Counted from the first letter of the stretch, positions 34,067-43,147 are shown. The stretch: DNA of 48,912 nt from an uncultured Christensenellaceae bacterium (GCA_910587445.1 CAJULE010000009.1:1-48912); one strand, 5' to 3'. Notes: generated by a model not told the origin, from the letters alone. Numbers and translations are program-made.

Positions 34067-34095
34067 TTGACAGACGAAAAAAAATCGGATATAAT
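34067..34095 (+). promoter_or_regulatory. Consensus promoter of glnN
   Basis: TTGACA (34067-34072), 17 bp, TATAAT (34090-34095): a perfect sigma-A promoter. Transcription should start near 34102, directly before the leader hairpin. Confidence 0.9.
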
Positions 34096-34110
34096 AAGCG
34101 CAAATACGGC

Positions 34111-34150
34111 AAAGGCGCCGAGGACCCCCCCCCTCGGCGCCTTTATCTTA
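34111..34150 (+). terminator. Leader terminator/attenuator before glnN
   Basis: A perfect 13-bp stem (34111-34123 with 34132-34144) and a C-rich 8-base loop are followed by ATCTTATTTTAG. It starts only about 10 nt after the predicted transcription start and about 90 bp before the glnN ATG. It cannot terminate an upstream gene, because the gene on that side (glgB) points away. It therefore looks like a leader attenuator of glnN. Confidence 0.65.
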
Positions 34151-34232
34151 TTTTAGCGAGGCTTTCCCGCAAAAGCCCTACAATCGCATACATATATATC
34201 ATACGGAACGCACTTTAAAAGGAGAACATATT

Positions 34233-36311
34233 ATGAGCAACAACGTACCCAAGCTTTTCGGCAGTCTCGTCTTTAACGACAAAGTAATGAAGGACAGATT
34301 GCCGAAGGAGACCTACAAGGCAATCAAGCACGCCGTCAGCACGGGCACCTCTCTCAGCATGGAGACGGCGGACATCGTGGCGGGTGCCATGAAGGATTGG
34401 GCTATAGAAAAAGGAGCTACTCACTACACTCACTGGTTCCAGCCGATGACGGGCATAACCGCCGAAAAACACGACAGCTTCATAACTCCCGTCGGAGACG
34501 GCGAAGTCATCATGAAGTTTTCGGGAAAAGAGCTCGTAAAAGGCGAGCCCGACGCTTCGTCCTTCCCCTCCGGCGGCATACGCGCGACTTTCGAAGCGCG
34601 CGGATATACGGCATGGGATCCGTCGAGCTACGCTTTCATTAAAAACGGAGCGCTGTGCATACCCACCGCATTCATGTCGTATAAGGGCGAAGTGCTCGAC
34701 AAAAAGACGCCGCTTCTGCGTTCGATGAACGTCCTTTCCAAACAGGCGGCGAGAGTTTTGAAGCTGTTCGGAAGCGACGCTTCCGTCGACACCACCGTAG
34801 GCGCGGAGCAGGAATACTTCCTTCTCGACCGCGAGCTTGCGTACAGCCGCAAGGATCTGCGCATAGCGGGACGTACGCTTTTCGGCGCGCGTCCGCCCAA
34901 AGGTCAGGAGCTCGAGGACCACTACTTCGGCAACATAAAGCCGAGAGTAATGGCGTTCATGCAGGATCTCGACCACGAGCTGTGGAAGTTCGGTATTTAC
35001 GCAAAGACCCGCCACAACGAAGTCGCTCCCGCACAGCACGAGCTTGCGCCCGTGTTTGCGTCGGTCAACATCGCCACCGACCAAAACCAGCTCACGATGG
35101 AAGTCATGAAAAACGTCGCCGAAAAGCACGGGCTTTTCTGCCTCTTGCATGAAAAACCGTTTGCCGGCGTAAACGGCAGCGGCAAACATAACAACTGGTC
35201 GATGTCCACTTCCGACGGCGAGAATCTGCTCTCCCCCGGCAAAAAGCCCGAAACCAACCTTCGCTTCCTGCTGTTCCTCACCGCCGTCATAGAAGCGGTC
35301 GACAAGCACCAGGATCTTCTCAGACTTTCGGTTGCGTCCGCGGGCAACGATCACCGACTCGGAGCAAACGAAGCGCCGCCCGCGATAATTTCGATGTTCC
35401 TCGGCGACGAGCTTACGAACATCCTCGAAAGCATAGCAAGCGGCAAGCCGTACGCGAGAAAGGACGGAGTGAAGTTCACGACGGGCGTAGACACCATACC
35501 CTCCTTCATGCAGGACACGACGGACAGAAACCGCACGTCGCCGTTTGCCTTCACGGGCAACAAGTTCGAGTTCCGTATGCTCGGCTCGGCGGTAAACATC
35601 AGCTGCCCGAACGTCATGATAAACACCGCGGTCGCCGAAGCTCTGTGCGGTTTTGCCGACAAGCTCGAAAAGAGCAAGGACTTCGAAAAGGACGTCTTGA
35701 AGGTCATAAAGGATTCCTACACAAAGCACAAGCGCATTGTGTTTAACGGAAACAACTACTCGAAGGAGTGGGAAGACGAAGCGGCAAGACGCGGACTTTT
35801 GAATCTCAAATCCACGCCCGAGGCTCTTTCCTGTTACGATCGCGAAGAAAACATAAAGCTTTTCGAAAAGTTCAAAATCTATACCGCAGTCGAAGTTCGC
35901 GCACGCGAAGAGATCCTGCTCGAAAACTACTGCAAGGTGCTCAATATAGAAGCGCTCACGATGCTCGACATGGCGAACAAGCAGATCATTCCCGCAGTCA
36001 TGTCCTTCTCGGGCGACCTTGCCGGCGGCATTAACGGCAAAACCGCCGCGGGCATAAAGCCGCGCGCAGAGCTCGATCTTCTGAAAAAAGTGAGCGGACT
36101 CACCGACAGCGCATACGACGCGGCAAACAAGCTCGCCGACATAGTGGTCGAAGCGAAAGGTCTCTCGGACGTAAAGGAAGCGGCGTTCTTCTACCGTGAC
36201 AAAGTTCTCCCCGCCATGCAGGAACTTCGCCTAAGCTGCGACGCGCTCGAAATGGTAGTAGACAAGGATTATTGGCCTATACCCGTTTACGGAGATCTGC
36301 TGTTCTGGTAA
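34233..36311 (+). CDS. glnN: Glutamine synthetase, type III
   Basis: A 692-residue GSIII that makes glutamine from glutamate, ammonia and ATP. The large size and the signatures THWFQPMTGITAEKHDSF, TVGAEQEYFLLDRE, KTRHNEVAPAQHELAP and GANEAPPAIISMFLGDEL are diagnostic of GlnN, found in Bacteroides, clostridia and some cyanobacteria. The ATG follows AAAAGGAGAA. It stands alone, downstream of a consensus promoter and a leader hairpin, so expression is probably controlled by nitrogen status at the attenuator. No GlnR-like repressor gene is seen nearby. Confidence 0.97.
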   Translation: MSNNVPKLFGSLVFNDKVMKDRLPKETYKAIKHAVSTGTSLSMETADIVAGAMKDWAIEKGATHYTHWFQPMTGITAEKHDSFITPVGDGEVIMKFSGKELVKGEPDASSFPSGGIRATFEARGYTAWDPSSYAFIKNGALCIPTAFMSYKGEVLDKKTPLLRSMNVLSKQAARVLKLFGSDASVDTTVGAEQEYFLLDRELAYSRKDLRIAGRTLFGARPPKGQELEDHYFGNIKPRVMAFMQDLDHELWKFGIYAKTRHNEVAPAQHELAPVFASVNIATDQNQLTMEVMKNVAEKHGLFCLLHEKPFAGVNGSGKHNNWSMSTSDGENLLSPGKKPETNLRFLLFLTAVIEAVDKHQDLLRLSVASAGNDHRLGANEAPPAIISMFLGDELTNILESIASGKPYARKDGVKFTTGVDTIPSFMQDTTDRNRTSPFAFTGNKFEFRMLGSAVNISCPNVMINTAVAEALCGFADKLEKSKDFEKDVLKVIKDSYTKHKRIVFNGNNYSKEWEDEAARRGLLNLKSTPEALSCYDREENIKLFEKFKIYTAVEVRAREEILLENYCKVLNIEALTMLDMANKQIIPAVMSFSGDLAGGINGKTAAGIKPRAELDLLKKVSGLTDSAYDAANKLADIVVEAKGLSDVKEAAFFYRDKVLPAMQELRLSCDALEMVVDKDYWPIPVYGDLLFW

Positions 36312-36885
36312 GGGAACTTTTCGGAAAAGTCACAAATCCTTTGCGCCTTTGATAGGCGCGGCGAAAAAGATGTTTCGCGTAAAATAAGCATTGCGCACTT
36401 TGCTACTGCACCTTTTTTCGAAAAGGTGCAACCAAAAAGATGAAGGGAGAGGAACTTTCGACTGTTCCTCTCCCTTTCAATTCCCTCTCCTTTAAACGAT
36501 TTAGGGCGTTGCCCTAAAAACCCTTTTTATAGGTTTAGATTCCTCGACTTCGCTCGAAATGACATAAGACTGCATTGTCACCTTGAGCGTAGTCGAAAGG
36601 TCTTTCGGATTTCTCAATAAGATTGGCGCAACAAAGAAAATCTACTCATCCGTCACGGCAGTCGCTTCGCTTTATGCCGTGACACCTTCCCTCTCAAGGG
36701 AAGGCTTTATTGTGGAATAGATTTCTCGACTTCGCTCGAAATGACATAATGGAAGTTATGCTTTGCTTCGCTCAAAATGACATAATAAAGAATAAGCTCG
36801 GAATGACATGAGGCGCCACTGTCACCTTAGCACAGTCGAAAGGTCTTAGCCTGATTTAAAGGTTAATACGGAAGATGAAGCTCCT
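36312..36885. repeat. 574-bp intergenic block of dispersed repeats
   Basis: No gene is seen. Bases 36408-36533 are copy B of the three-hairpin repeat: stems 36408-36429, 36445-36474 and 36501-36517. Bases 36537-36603 are a palindromic element whose ends, AGATTCCTCGACTTCGCTCG and the inverted TCGAAAGGTCT side, are imperfect inverted repeats. About 36650-36715 is a GTCACGGC...CTTCCCT copy. A second, degenerate palindromic element spans about 36719-36846. Confidence 0.75.
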
Positions 36886-39800
36886 TTAGTCTATCAACGC
36901 GGCGATCTCCTTTGCCGCTTCCAAAAGCGTAGTATTCTTACAGGTGTAGACGTCTTTTGCTTCACCGCGTCTGTCGCCAGACATAAAGCCTTCGCTCTGC
37001 GTGTAATAGTACGTCTTGCCGTTATATTCGAAACTTCCTTTTGCGATTACGTTTTTCGTGGTCGAATAGGTGTAGTTATATATAATGCAGTTTTCGTCTT
37101 CGCCGACGAGGACGGGTCCCGTATAGCCGTTTATGTAGGCGATTGCCGCATAGGCGACGCCGTCGTTTGTCTTTTTATAATCGCGATTGCCGACCGTACA
37201 AATCACCTCGCCCTTTTTCGAAACCTTTATAAGACTGCTTCCCTCTACGTCAGAATCGCCGCCTACCGAGCCGCCCGCAACTGTTTTGCTCCAAGTAAAT
37301 CCCGCATACGTATCGCGAAGCAGCGTTGCCGCCGAACTCGGAGAAGAAAGCACCGAAGCCTCGATATCTCTTTCGCCGCGCTTCCAACCGTTTACGTCCT
37401 CAAAAATCACGCTTCCGAGCTGTCGGCACTCGTTGAATGCCTTTTCGCCGATTTCGGTCACGCTTGCGGGAATGGTTATGCTCTCGATAGGGCAATCGAA
37501 CGCCCACATACCTATTTTTTCGAGATTGTTGCCCAAAACAACCGTTTTAAGAGAACTGCAGAATACAAAAGCGTTGTCGTCTATACTTCGGACACTGTCG
37601 GGAAGAGTTATGGACTCAAGCGCCGTACAATAACGGAATGCCCGTTCTCCTATCGATCTCACGGTGTTCGGAACGATAATACTCTTAAGCGTTTCGCAGT
37701 CATCGAATGCCTCGTAGCCTATCTCCGTGACGGGCTTGCCGTTGTACTCGCTCGGGATTTCGAACTCGGTTCTGTTGCTGTCCGTATACTCGATTTTTTT
37801 CAGCGTATAACCCGTATCGTTTTCGGCATAAACAACAATACATCCGTCGTATGCGTGCACGTTGCCCGTGCCGCCGAGTCCCGCGGGCAGGAATGCCAAC
37901 GCCGTGATAAGAATTATCGCGCTCACGCCCGTGGACAATATACGCATTATTTTGAAAGCCTTGGTCCCTTTCTGCTTCACTGCCATTACGATCACGCCCG
38001 CAGTGAATGCAAGACCGAGTATTATGGGGAATGCGAGCCAACCGGCGCCGGGAACTACGGACGAATACCATATCGCCCAAAACTCCCATATCGGGGAGAT
38101 ACCGACAACGGCAATTATCGCAGTGAGAAGCATGACGCCCGACAGCGCGACCGACACCGCCGTAAACACTTTGCCGAGCTTGTTTTTCGTCTTTGCGCTC
38201 TTTGCGCTGCCCACACGCGATTCCTGCTCGGCTATGACGCTTTCGAAGCGTTCCTTAAGTTTTCCGTCCTTGGCTTCCGCCGCGAGACTCAAAGCTTCCT
38301 TTGCCTCCGCATATCCGCCTATCTTTCCGCAGTAGACATTTTTCCTCATGTCGTCGTCGGATCTTGCGTGTATCTTCTTTTGAAGCGCCGCCCATTTATC
38401 CAACGCTTTGCCGGCAAGCTCGTGCTGTTTACCGAGCTGCGCGGTGAAAGCGTCTATGCTCTTCTTCTGCTCGGCGGTCTTCGCATACAGTCCTGCGGTG
38501 GCGGCGGCAAACATTATGTCCTTTGTATTTACATAGGAAAACTTGTTGTCGAGATAGTCCTGCTCGGACTTTGCTTTCGCAAGCTCCAACATTTTGCCGT
38601 GCCAAAGCTCGTATGAATGAATGCATTTGTCGAAAGCGTCAAACTCGGTTTTGGTCTTGCCGTCCGCATATTCTTTCAGCTCCGCGTAGTATTCGTTGCG
38701 CCAATTATACTTCGGTTTTTTCTTCGGATCGGCATATTCGAATGCAAGCATATCATCGGTTGTTATCTTCGAAGCAAGCGCGTTGCCGCTCTTTACGTCA
38801 TATTCGGCGAGAAGTATCTGCCATGCGGTGTCCGGCGAGCGCAAACGCTTCTCGAACGCGACTATTCTCTCGCAAATAACGGGGTCGCAATCGTCCTCTT
38901 CCGTAAGCGCCAGCGCATTTGAATAGTGTTCGTTGTCGTCTATTTCGTTTCGCATATCGAAATAGCACCGCTCGAAAAGCTTATTTTCGTCATGAACTTC
39001 AAAGTTCTCCAAAAAAAGCTTCCACTCTGTTTCCGCGCCGTACAATGCGTCGTAAAAGTCGCTTATGCGCTTTGCATAATCGGGACTTGCCTTGTCTTGA
39101 TTTTTGAGAGCCTTCTTGAAATACTCGTTTTTGCCGATTTTCTTTTGAAGCGTCTCCGTGATATTTTTAAGCAGTTCGCTCTCGCCTCTAACACCCATCT
39201 GTTCGAGAAAGAGCAGAAAATATGTATCGGACGAGTCGAGTCTGTCCTTAAACGCCTCTATGCGGCTCTTGACTTCGTTTGTCGCAAAGCTTTCGGCAAG
39301 CGCGAGATTTCGGCTCCTGCCCGCGGCGTTGTATTTGTCTTGCGTTACCTTTGCGAGGGCGTCTTTTTCGTTCTTCCCTCCCATTTCCGAGATAAAACGA
39401 GCATACCATTTTAAGGGGTCCTTAAGCTCCGCATCGAACTTATCGATTTCGCCTTTCACGTCGCCTGCGGAATAGTCGCAAGCATTTCTATAGTTGCGGT
39501 TGGAAGTTACTACGTCGAAAAGCTTGTCGTCCATGCGCGAAAGCACACTCTTGCCGCTGTCCGCACCCATATCGAGAAGGAACATTCCCCACCATGCCTC
39601 ACCGTTTTGCGGATCGGCGTCTATAACTTTTTCGTAGTACTGTCTTGCGCGATCGTTATTGCCGTCCTTCTTTTCCTGCTTGGCGCGGATAAGAAGCGAG
39701 TTCACGGTCGCCCCTGCGCCTACGCTCTGCACGGGCGCGGCAGTCGTCTGATTCCGAATACTTTCGAGCTTTTCCTCGAGCTCTCGCTGAGCCTTTTTCT

Positions 39801-40815
39801 GTTCCTCTATCTGACGGCGTATTTCCTCTTCCTGCCTTGCTTTTGCCGCAACGGCCTCGGCGCGGCGCGCTTTCGCCTCCGGCGTGTGGCTCTCGACAAA
39901 GTCCTCTATTGCGGCATAGGCGTCGCCGCTGTTGAGATTCACTCCCTGTATGAGAGCACGTTTACCCGGCAGTCTCTCTATCGGCTTACCCTTGAACACT
40001 ATCGTTATGCCGTCCGAGTCCTTTCTCTCGTCGTTTATGAGCTCCATAAACCGACTGTACTCGTTTTTCACCCACGGCGTCTGCAAGTACTCCTCGTTCG
40101 AGCACACGACGAGCATACACTCCGACGTGTACAGCGCGTACAGTATCGTCGCTTCGTACTCCGCTCCCGCCTTTCCCCTTATCTCTTCTTCCGAATAGAA
40201 CGGGCTGTAACCGCGCTTTTTTAAGTGATTGTACAGTTTCAGCGCCTCATAGCTGTCCTGCGTATAGACCGAGTTGCCGCCCGCGTCCTTGCCGTCCGAC
40301 ACCTTTACGCAGATAAAGCAGTCGTAGTGCGCTCCCGCGCTCTTAAGGCGGTTGAACTCCTTCATCACGGAGTCTATCTCTTCCGCACGCGTCTCGTACA
40401 CAGCTTTCTGCTCGCTTGTGGCAAGCGACAGCGCTTTTTTATAGTTCTTGTCGTCTTTGATCTTCTTTTCGCTCACCTCGTGGCAAACGGGCTGGAGATG
40501 TTTTTTCGCAGCGTCCTTTAAGTACTGCACCTTGAACGCGGCGAGCGCCTTTCCGAAGTATGCTTCGGGCTCGCTCTCGTCGGTATCGGCGGCTTTGGAA
40601 TATGCCGTGTACGCGCGGTCGAACGAACAAGTGTCGAGTTCGTGCGAAGCTATTGCAAGCAGCTCGCGCGTGTCGCTCTTCGTCTCGGCTTTCGGAATCG
40701 TATAGACATTTCGGCAGAACTTACATTCCACCACGCCTCCGTGCGCAGTCTGCATATCCAACACCGCGTCGCACGTCTTACACCTCAACTCTTTCACATC
40801 AAAAGCAAGCGCCAT
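36886..40815 (-). CDS. TIR-domain membrane receptor-like protein with zinc ribbon, helical repeats and BspA-type LRRs
   Basis: A 1309-residue protein. In order: a zinc ribbon (CxxC at 12/15 and 31/34); a TPR-like helical part (50-155); a TIR domain (about 161-308) with start YDCFICVK, loop SEEEIRGK and a glutamate (E221 in AEYEATILYAL) at the position of the SARM1-type NADase residue; a coiled coil (312-356); a TPR (371-415); five to six helical repeats of about 60-75 residues (408-760); three membrane segments (about 883-906, 925-946, 956-979); five LRR_5/BspA repeats (1030-1140); and a beta-rich C-terminus. Basic residues before segment 1 and between 2 and 3 place the LRRs outside. The start at 40815 follows AGGAGAGG; a longer frame runs through promoter and repeat. 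The N-terminal half resembles uncharacterised TIR proteins of gut clostridia. Confidence 0.88.
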   Translation of the reverse strand: MALAFDVKELRCKTCDAVLDMQTAHGGVVECKFCRNVYTIPKAETKSDTRELLAIASHELDTCSFDRAYTAYSKAADTDESEPEAYFGKALAAFKVQYLKDAAKKHLQPVCHEVSEKKIKDDKNYKKALSLATSEQKAVYETRAEEIDSVMKEFNRLKSAGAHYDCFICVKVSDGKDAGGNSVYTQDSYEALKLYNHLKKRGYSPFYSEEEIRGKAGAEYEATILYALYTSECMLVVCSNEEYLQTPWVKNEYSRFMELINDERKDSDGITIVFKGKPIERLPGKRALIQGVNLNSGDAYAAIEDFVESHTPEAKARRAEAVAAKARQEEEIRRQIEEQKKAQRELEEKLESIRNQTTAAPVQSVGAGATVNSLLIRAKQEKKDGNNDRARQYYEKVIDADPQNGEAWWGMFLLDMGADSGKSVLSRMDDKLFDVVTSNRNYRNACDYSAGDVKGEIDKFDAELKDPLKWYARFISEMGGKNEKDALAKVTQDKYNAAGRSRNLALAESFATNEVKSRIEAFKDRLDSSDTYFLLFLEQMGVRGESELLKNITETLQKKIGKNEYFKKALKNQDKASPDYAKRISDFYDALYGAETEWKLFLENFEVHDENKLFERCYFDMRNEIDDNEHYSNALALTEEDDCDPVICERIVAFEKRLRSPDTAWQILLAEYDVKSGNALASKITTDDMLAFEYADPKKKPKYNWRNEYYAELKEYADGKTKTEFDAFDKCIHSYELWHGKMLELAKAKSEQDYLDNKFSYVNTKDIMFAAATAGLYAKTAEQKKSIDAFTAQLGKQHELAGKALDKWAALQKKIHARSDDDMRKNVYCGKIGGYAEAKEALSLAAEAKDGKLKERFESVIAEQESRVGSAKSAKTKNKLGKVFTAVSVALSGVMLLTAIIAVVGISPIWEFWAIWYSSVVPGAGWLAFPIILGLAFTAGVIVMAVKQKGTKAFKIMRILSTGVSAIILITALAFLPAGLGGTGNVHAYDGCIVVYAENDTGYTLKKIEYTDSNRTEFEIPSEYNGKPVTEIGYEAFDDCETLKSIIVPNTVRSIGERAFRYCTALESITLPDSVRSIDDNAFVFCSSLKTVVLGNNLEKIGMWAFDCPIESITIPASVTEIGEKAFNECRQLGSVIFEDVNGWKRGERDIEASVLSSPSSAATLLRDTYAGFTWSKTVAGGSVGGDSDVEGSSLIKVSKKGEVICTVGNRDYKKTNDGVAYAAIAYINGYTGPVLVGEDENCIIYNYTYSTTKNVIAKGSFEYNGKTYYYTQSEGFMSGDRRGEAKDVYTCKNTTLLEAAKEIAALID

Positions 40816-40863
40816 TATCCTCTCCTTCCGAAATACCCGCAAACCATGCTCACATATGATTTT

Positions 40864-40892
40864 ATTATATAATAAAAGGTAAAAATAGTAAA
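40864..40892 (-). promoter_or_regulatory. Promoter of the TIR-LRR gene
   Basis: On the minus strand TTTACT (40887-40892), 17 bp, TATAAT (40864-40869). The leader is about 45 nt. Confidence 0.7.
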
Positions 40893-40944
40893 GCGAATAC
40901 ACCCCGTCTTTTAAGGAAAAGAGAAAAACTCGGTTACTTTGCTT

Positions 40945-41016
40945 GCGTCTTTTTTCGGAAAAGGCGCACCCGAAAACATGAAGGGAGAGGAACTTTACGG
41001 CTGTTCCTCTCCCTTT
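40945..41016. repeat. Three-hairpin repeat, copy C (shortened)
   Basis: It contains the first stem (40945-40967) and the GGGAGAGGAAC/GTTCCTCTCCC stem (40983-41013), matching copies at 8127 and 36408 in the same orientation. The third stem is missing. Together with copy B it brackets the TIR-LRR gene as direct repeats. Confidence 0.75.
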
Positions 41017-41062
41017 CACTCAGCCGAGCAAGCCGTATATACGGCGCGACGAGGAAAACAAA

Positions 41063-41144
41063 TGCGCCCGATGGGAGTGTACATAAACGTACATGATCCG
41101 AGGGCGCATGAAGTTTGACAAAGTATTGCGACGTTTATACGCCG
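41063..41144. repeat. Stop-adjacent repeat, copy 2 (rnr 3' end)
   Basis: Closely similar to 25007-25090 and ending exactly at the rnr stop codon (TCA on the plus strand from 41145). The TGTAC/GTACA inner stem is kept while the loop differs between copies (TTTTT versus ATAAA), consistent with a conserved hairpin. Confidence 0.75.
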
Positions 41145-43097
41145 TCAGGGGCGGAAAGTGATTTTAGAGCCGTCCACGGCGGCAACCCTCACCCTCATCT
41201 TATCCCCGAGACAATAGCTGTGAGTGCCGCTGTCGAGACGGAGAAGATCTCGGTTGTAGACGTAGTTGCCGTCGGGCAAAGTGCCGATACGCACGAGACC
41301 CTCGACGCTGTTTTCGAGTTCGACGAATACGCCCCACTCCGTAACGCCGGAAATCACGCCGTCGTACTCCTCGCCTATTTTGTCGGACATATATTCGGCT
41401 TTTTTAAGATCGTCGACGTCGCGCTCGGCGCTTTCGGCTATCTTTTCGCGCTCGCTTCCGCGCTTGCTTGCGTCAACGGCAAACTGCGCGTACTTTTTCA
41501 GCCCGCTTTCGCCGCCCTTAATCCAATCCTTTATTATGCGGTGTATGGCAAGATCGGGATAGCGTCGTATGGGCGACGTGAAATGACAGTAATACTTCGC
41601 CGCAAGTCCGAAGTGCCCTTTGTTCTCGGGCTCGTACGCGGCTTTCATCATGCTCCGAAGAGTCACGCGGTTTATGACGGCGGAGAGCTTTTCTCCGCAC
41701 GAGGACAGAAGATTCGCAAAGTCGGCGGGCACGGGCTTTAAAACGTCTCCGCGGAAGGTCACGCCGACGGCGGAAAGGAAATTCAACAGCGCCTGCAACT
41801 TCTCCTGCGACGGCACTTCGTGCGTACGGAACACGAACGGCACCTTCATGCGCGCAAAACGCTCGGCAACCGTCTCGTTCGCCGCAAGCATAAATTCCTC
41901 TATCATCTTATTCGACTTATATATCGGATAGCGCGTCACGTCGATCGCTCTGCCGTTTTCGTCGAGCACTATGCGGCTTTCGGAGAGATCGAACTCGATA
42001 CTGCCGCGTTTTTTTCTCTTATACGTCAGAAGGTCGGCAAGCTTCTCCATATTTTCGAGCATGGGCACGACGTCCGCATACTCGGCTTTCAGCCGTGCGT
42101 CGCCGTCCAAAATCGCGGCGACGTTTTTATAGGTCATGCGGTGGCGCGAGCGTATAACGCCCTCGCATATATCGCCGCCCGTCACATTGCCTTCGTTGTC
42201 GATGTCCATAACGACCGATAGAGTGAGCCTGTCCTCTCCCTCGTTAAGCGAGCAAATGCCGTTCGAAAGCTGTTCGGGAAGCATGGGTATGACCCTGTCG
42301 CACAGATAGACGCTCGTTCCCCTCTTGAACGCCTCTCTGTCGAGTTTCGTATTCTCTCTCACATAATGCGCTACGTCCGCGATGTGAACATAAAGACGGT
42401 AGCCGCCTTTTCTCTTTTCGAGCGACACGGCGTCGTCGAAGTCCTTGGAATCGTCGCCGTCTATGGTTATGACGAGATCGCCGCGAAAATCGCGTCTGCC
42501 TTCGCAGTCCTTCTCGTTTATTTTATCGCCGCTCAGGCGAGCCTCTTTCATGACCGCCGCAGGGAACTCCTCTTTCAAGCCGTAGGAGCGAATGACCGAC
42601 AAAATATCGACGCCCTTTTCGCCCACAGCGCCTATTATTTCCTCGACGTGTCCGACGGGATTTCTTCCTTCGGGGTAATCGTCGATTGCGCAGACGACCT
42701 TTTGCCCCGTTCTCGCGCCCATGCTCGCCTCGACGGGAATGTATATATCTCGGGAAATGCGGGGATTATCGGGACGCACGAAACCGCAGGAACGAGAGCT
42801 TTCGTACGTTCCCACAAGTCCCGAAACACCGCGCTGCGTGACGGCAACGACTTCGGCTTCTCCCGCACCGCGATTGTGCGACGTTATGACCGCCTCCACG
42901 CTGTCGCCGTGCATTGCTCCGTGAAGCGCGGATGCCGGTATGAACAGATCTTCGCCTCCGTCGTCGCGCACGAGAAAGGCGAAACCTTTGGGATTGCCCT
43001 CTATGGTTCCCGTAATCTTTGCCGCCGCTTTTTTCTTCATTCCGCCGCCGCTTTTGCCGTGACGATTGTTTTTTTCGTATTTCTTATTTTTCGACAT
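41145..43097 (-). CDS. rnr: Ribonuclease R
   Basis: A 650-residue processive 3'-5' exoribonuclease of the RNB family. A basic N-terminus and cold-shock-like OB domains (about 25-190) precede the RNB catalytic domain, with the metal-binding Asp cluster in DGDDSKDFDDAVSL. It ends with an S1 domain (about 575-650, DGVISGVTEWGVFVELENSV). The usual basic C-terminal tail of RNase R is absent; the protein stops at the end of the S1 fold, exactly where a dispersed repeat begins. It follows secG, with a terminator-like hairpin between. Confidence 0.96.
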   Translation of the reverse strand: MSKNKKYEKNNRHGKSGGGMKKKAAAKITGTIEGNPKGFAFLVRDDGGEDLFIPASALHGAMHGDSVEAVITSHNRGAGEAEVVAVTQRGVSGLVGTYESSRSCGFVRPDNPRISRDIYIPVEASMGARTGQKVVCAIDDYPEGRNPVGHVEEIIGAVGEKGVDILSVIRSYGLKEEFPAAVMKEARLSGDKINEKDCEGRRDFRGDLVITIDGDDSKDFDDAVSLEKRKGGYRLYVHIADVAHYVRENTKLDREAFKRGTSVYLCDRVIPMLPEQLSNGICSLNEGEDRLTLSVVMDIDNEGNVTGGDICEGVIRSRHRMTYKNVAAILDGDARLKAEYADVVPMLENMEKLADLLTYKRKKRGSIEFDLSESRIVLDENGRAIDVTRYPIYKSNKMIEEFMLAANETVAERFARMKVPFVFRTHEVPSQEKLQALLNFLSAVGVTFRGDVLKPVPADFANLLSSCGEKLSAVINRVTLRSMMKAAYEPENKGHFGLAAKYYCHFTSPIRRYPDLAIHRIIKDWIKGGESGLKKYAQFAVDASKRGSEREKIAESAERDVDDLKKAEYMSDKIGEEYDGVISGVTEWGVFVELENSVEGLVRIGTLPDGNYVYNRDLLRLDSGTHSYCLGDKMRVRVAAVDGSKITFRP

Positions 43098-43147
43098 AAA
43101 TTCTCCGTTTGCGCACCTAAAGCGCCATATATCTTTCCGACAAAATA

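Noticed and set aside
36886..40815. Thoeris-type defence system
   Set aside because: No ThsA-like NADase/SLOG partner is adjacent; neighbours are glnN and rnr. A defence role for the TIR protein remains possible but is not shown by context.
40816..41019. Upstream extension of the TIR-LRR protein by 68 residues
   Set aside because: It would translate through the promoter and the three-hairpin repeat; the ATG at 40815 has a good AGGAGAGG site and starts the zinc-ribbon domain.
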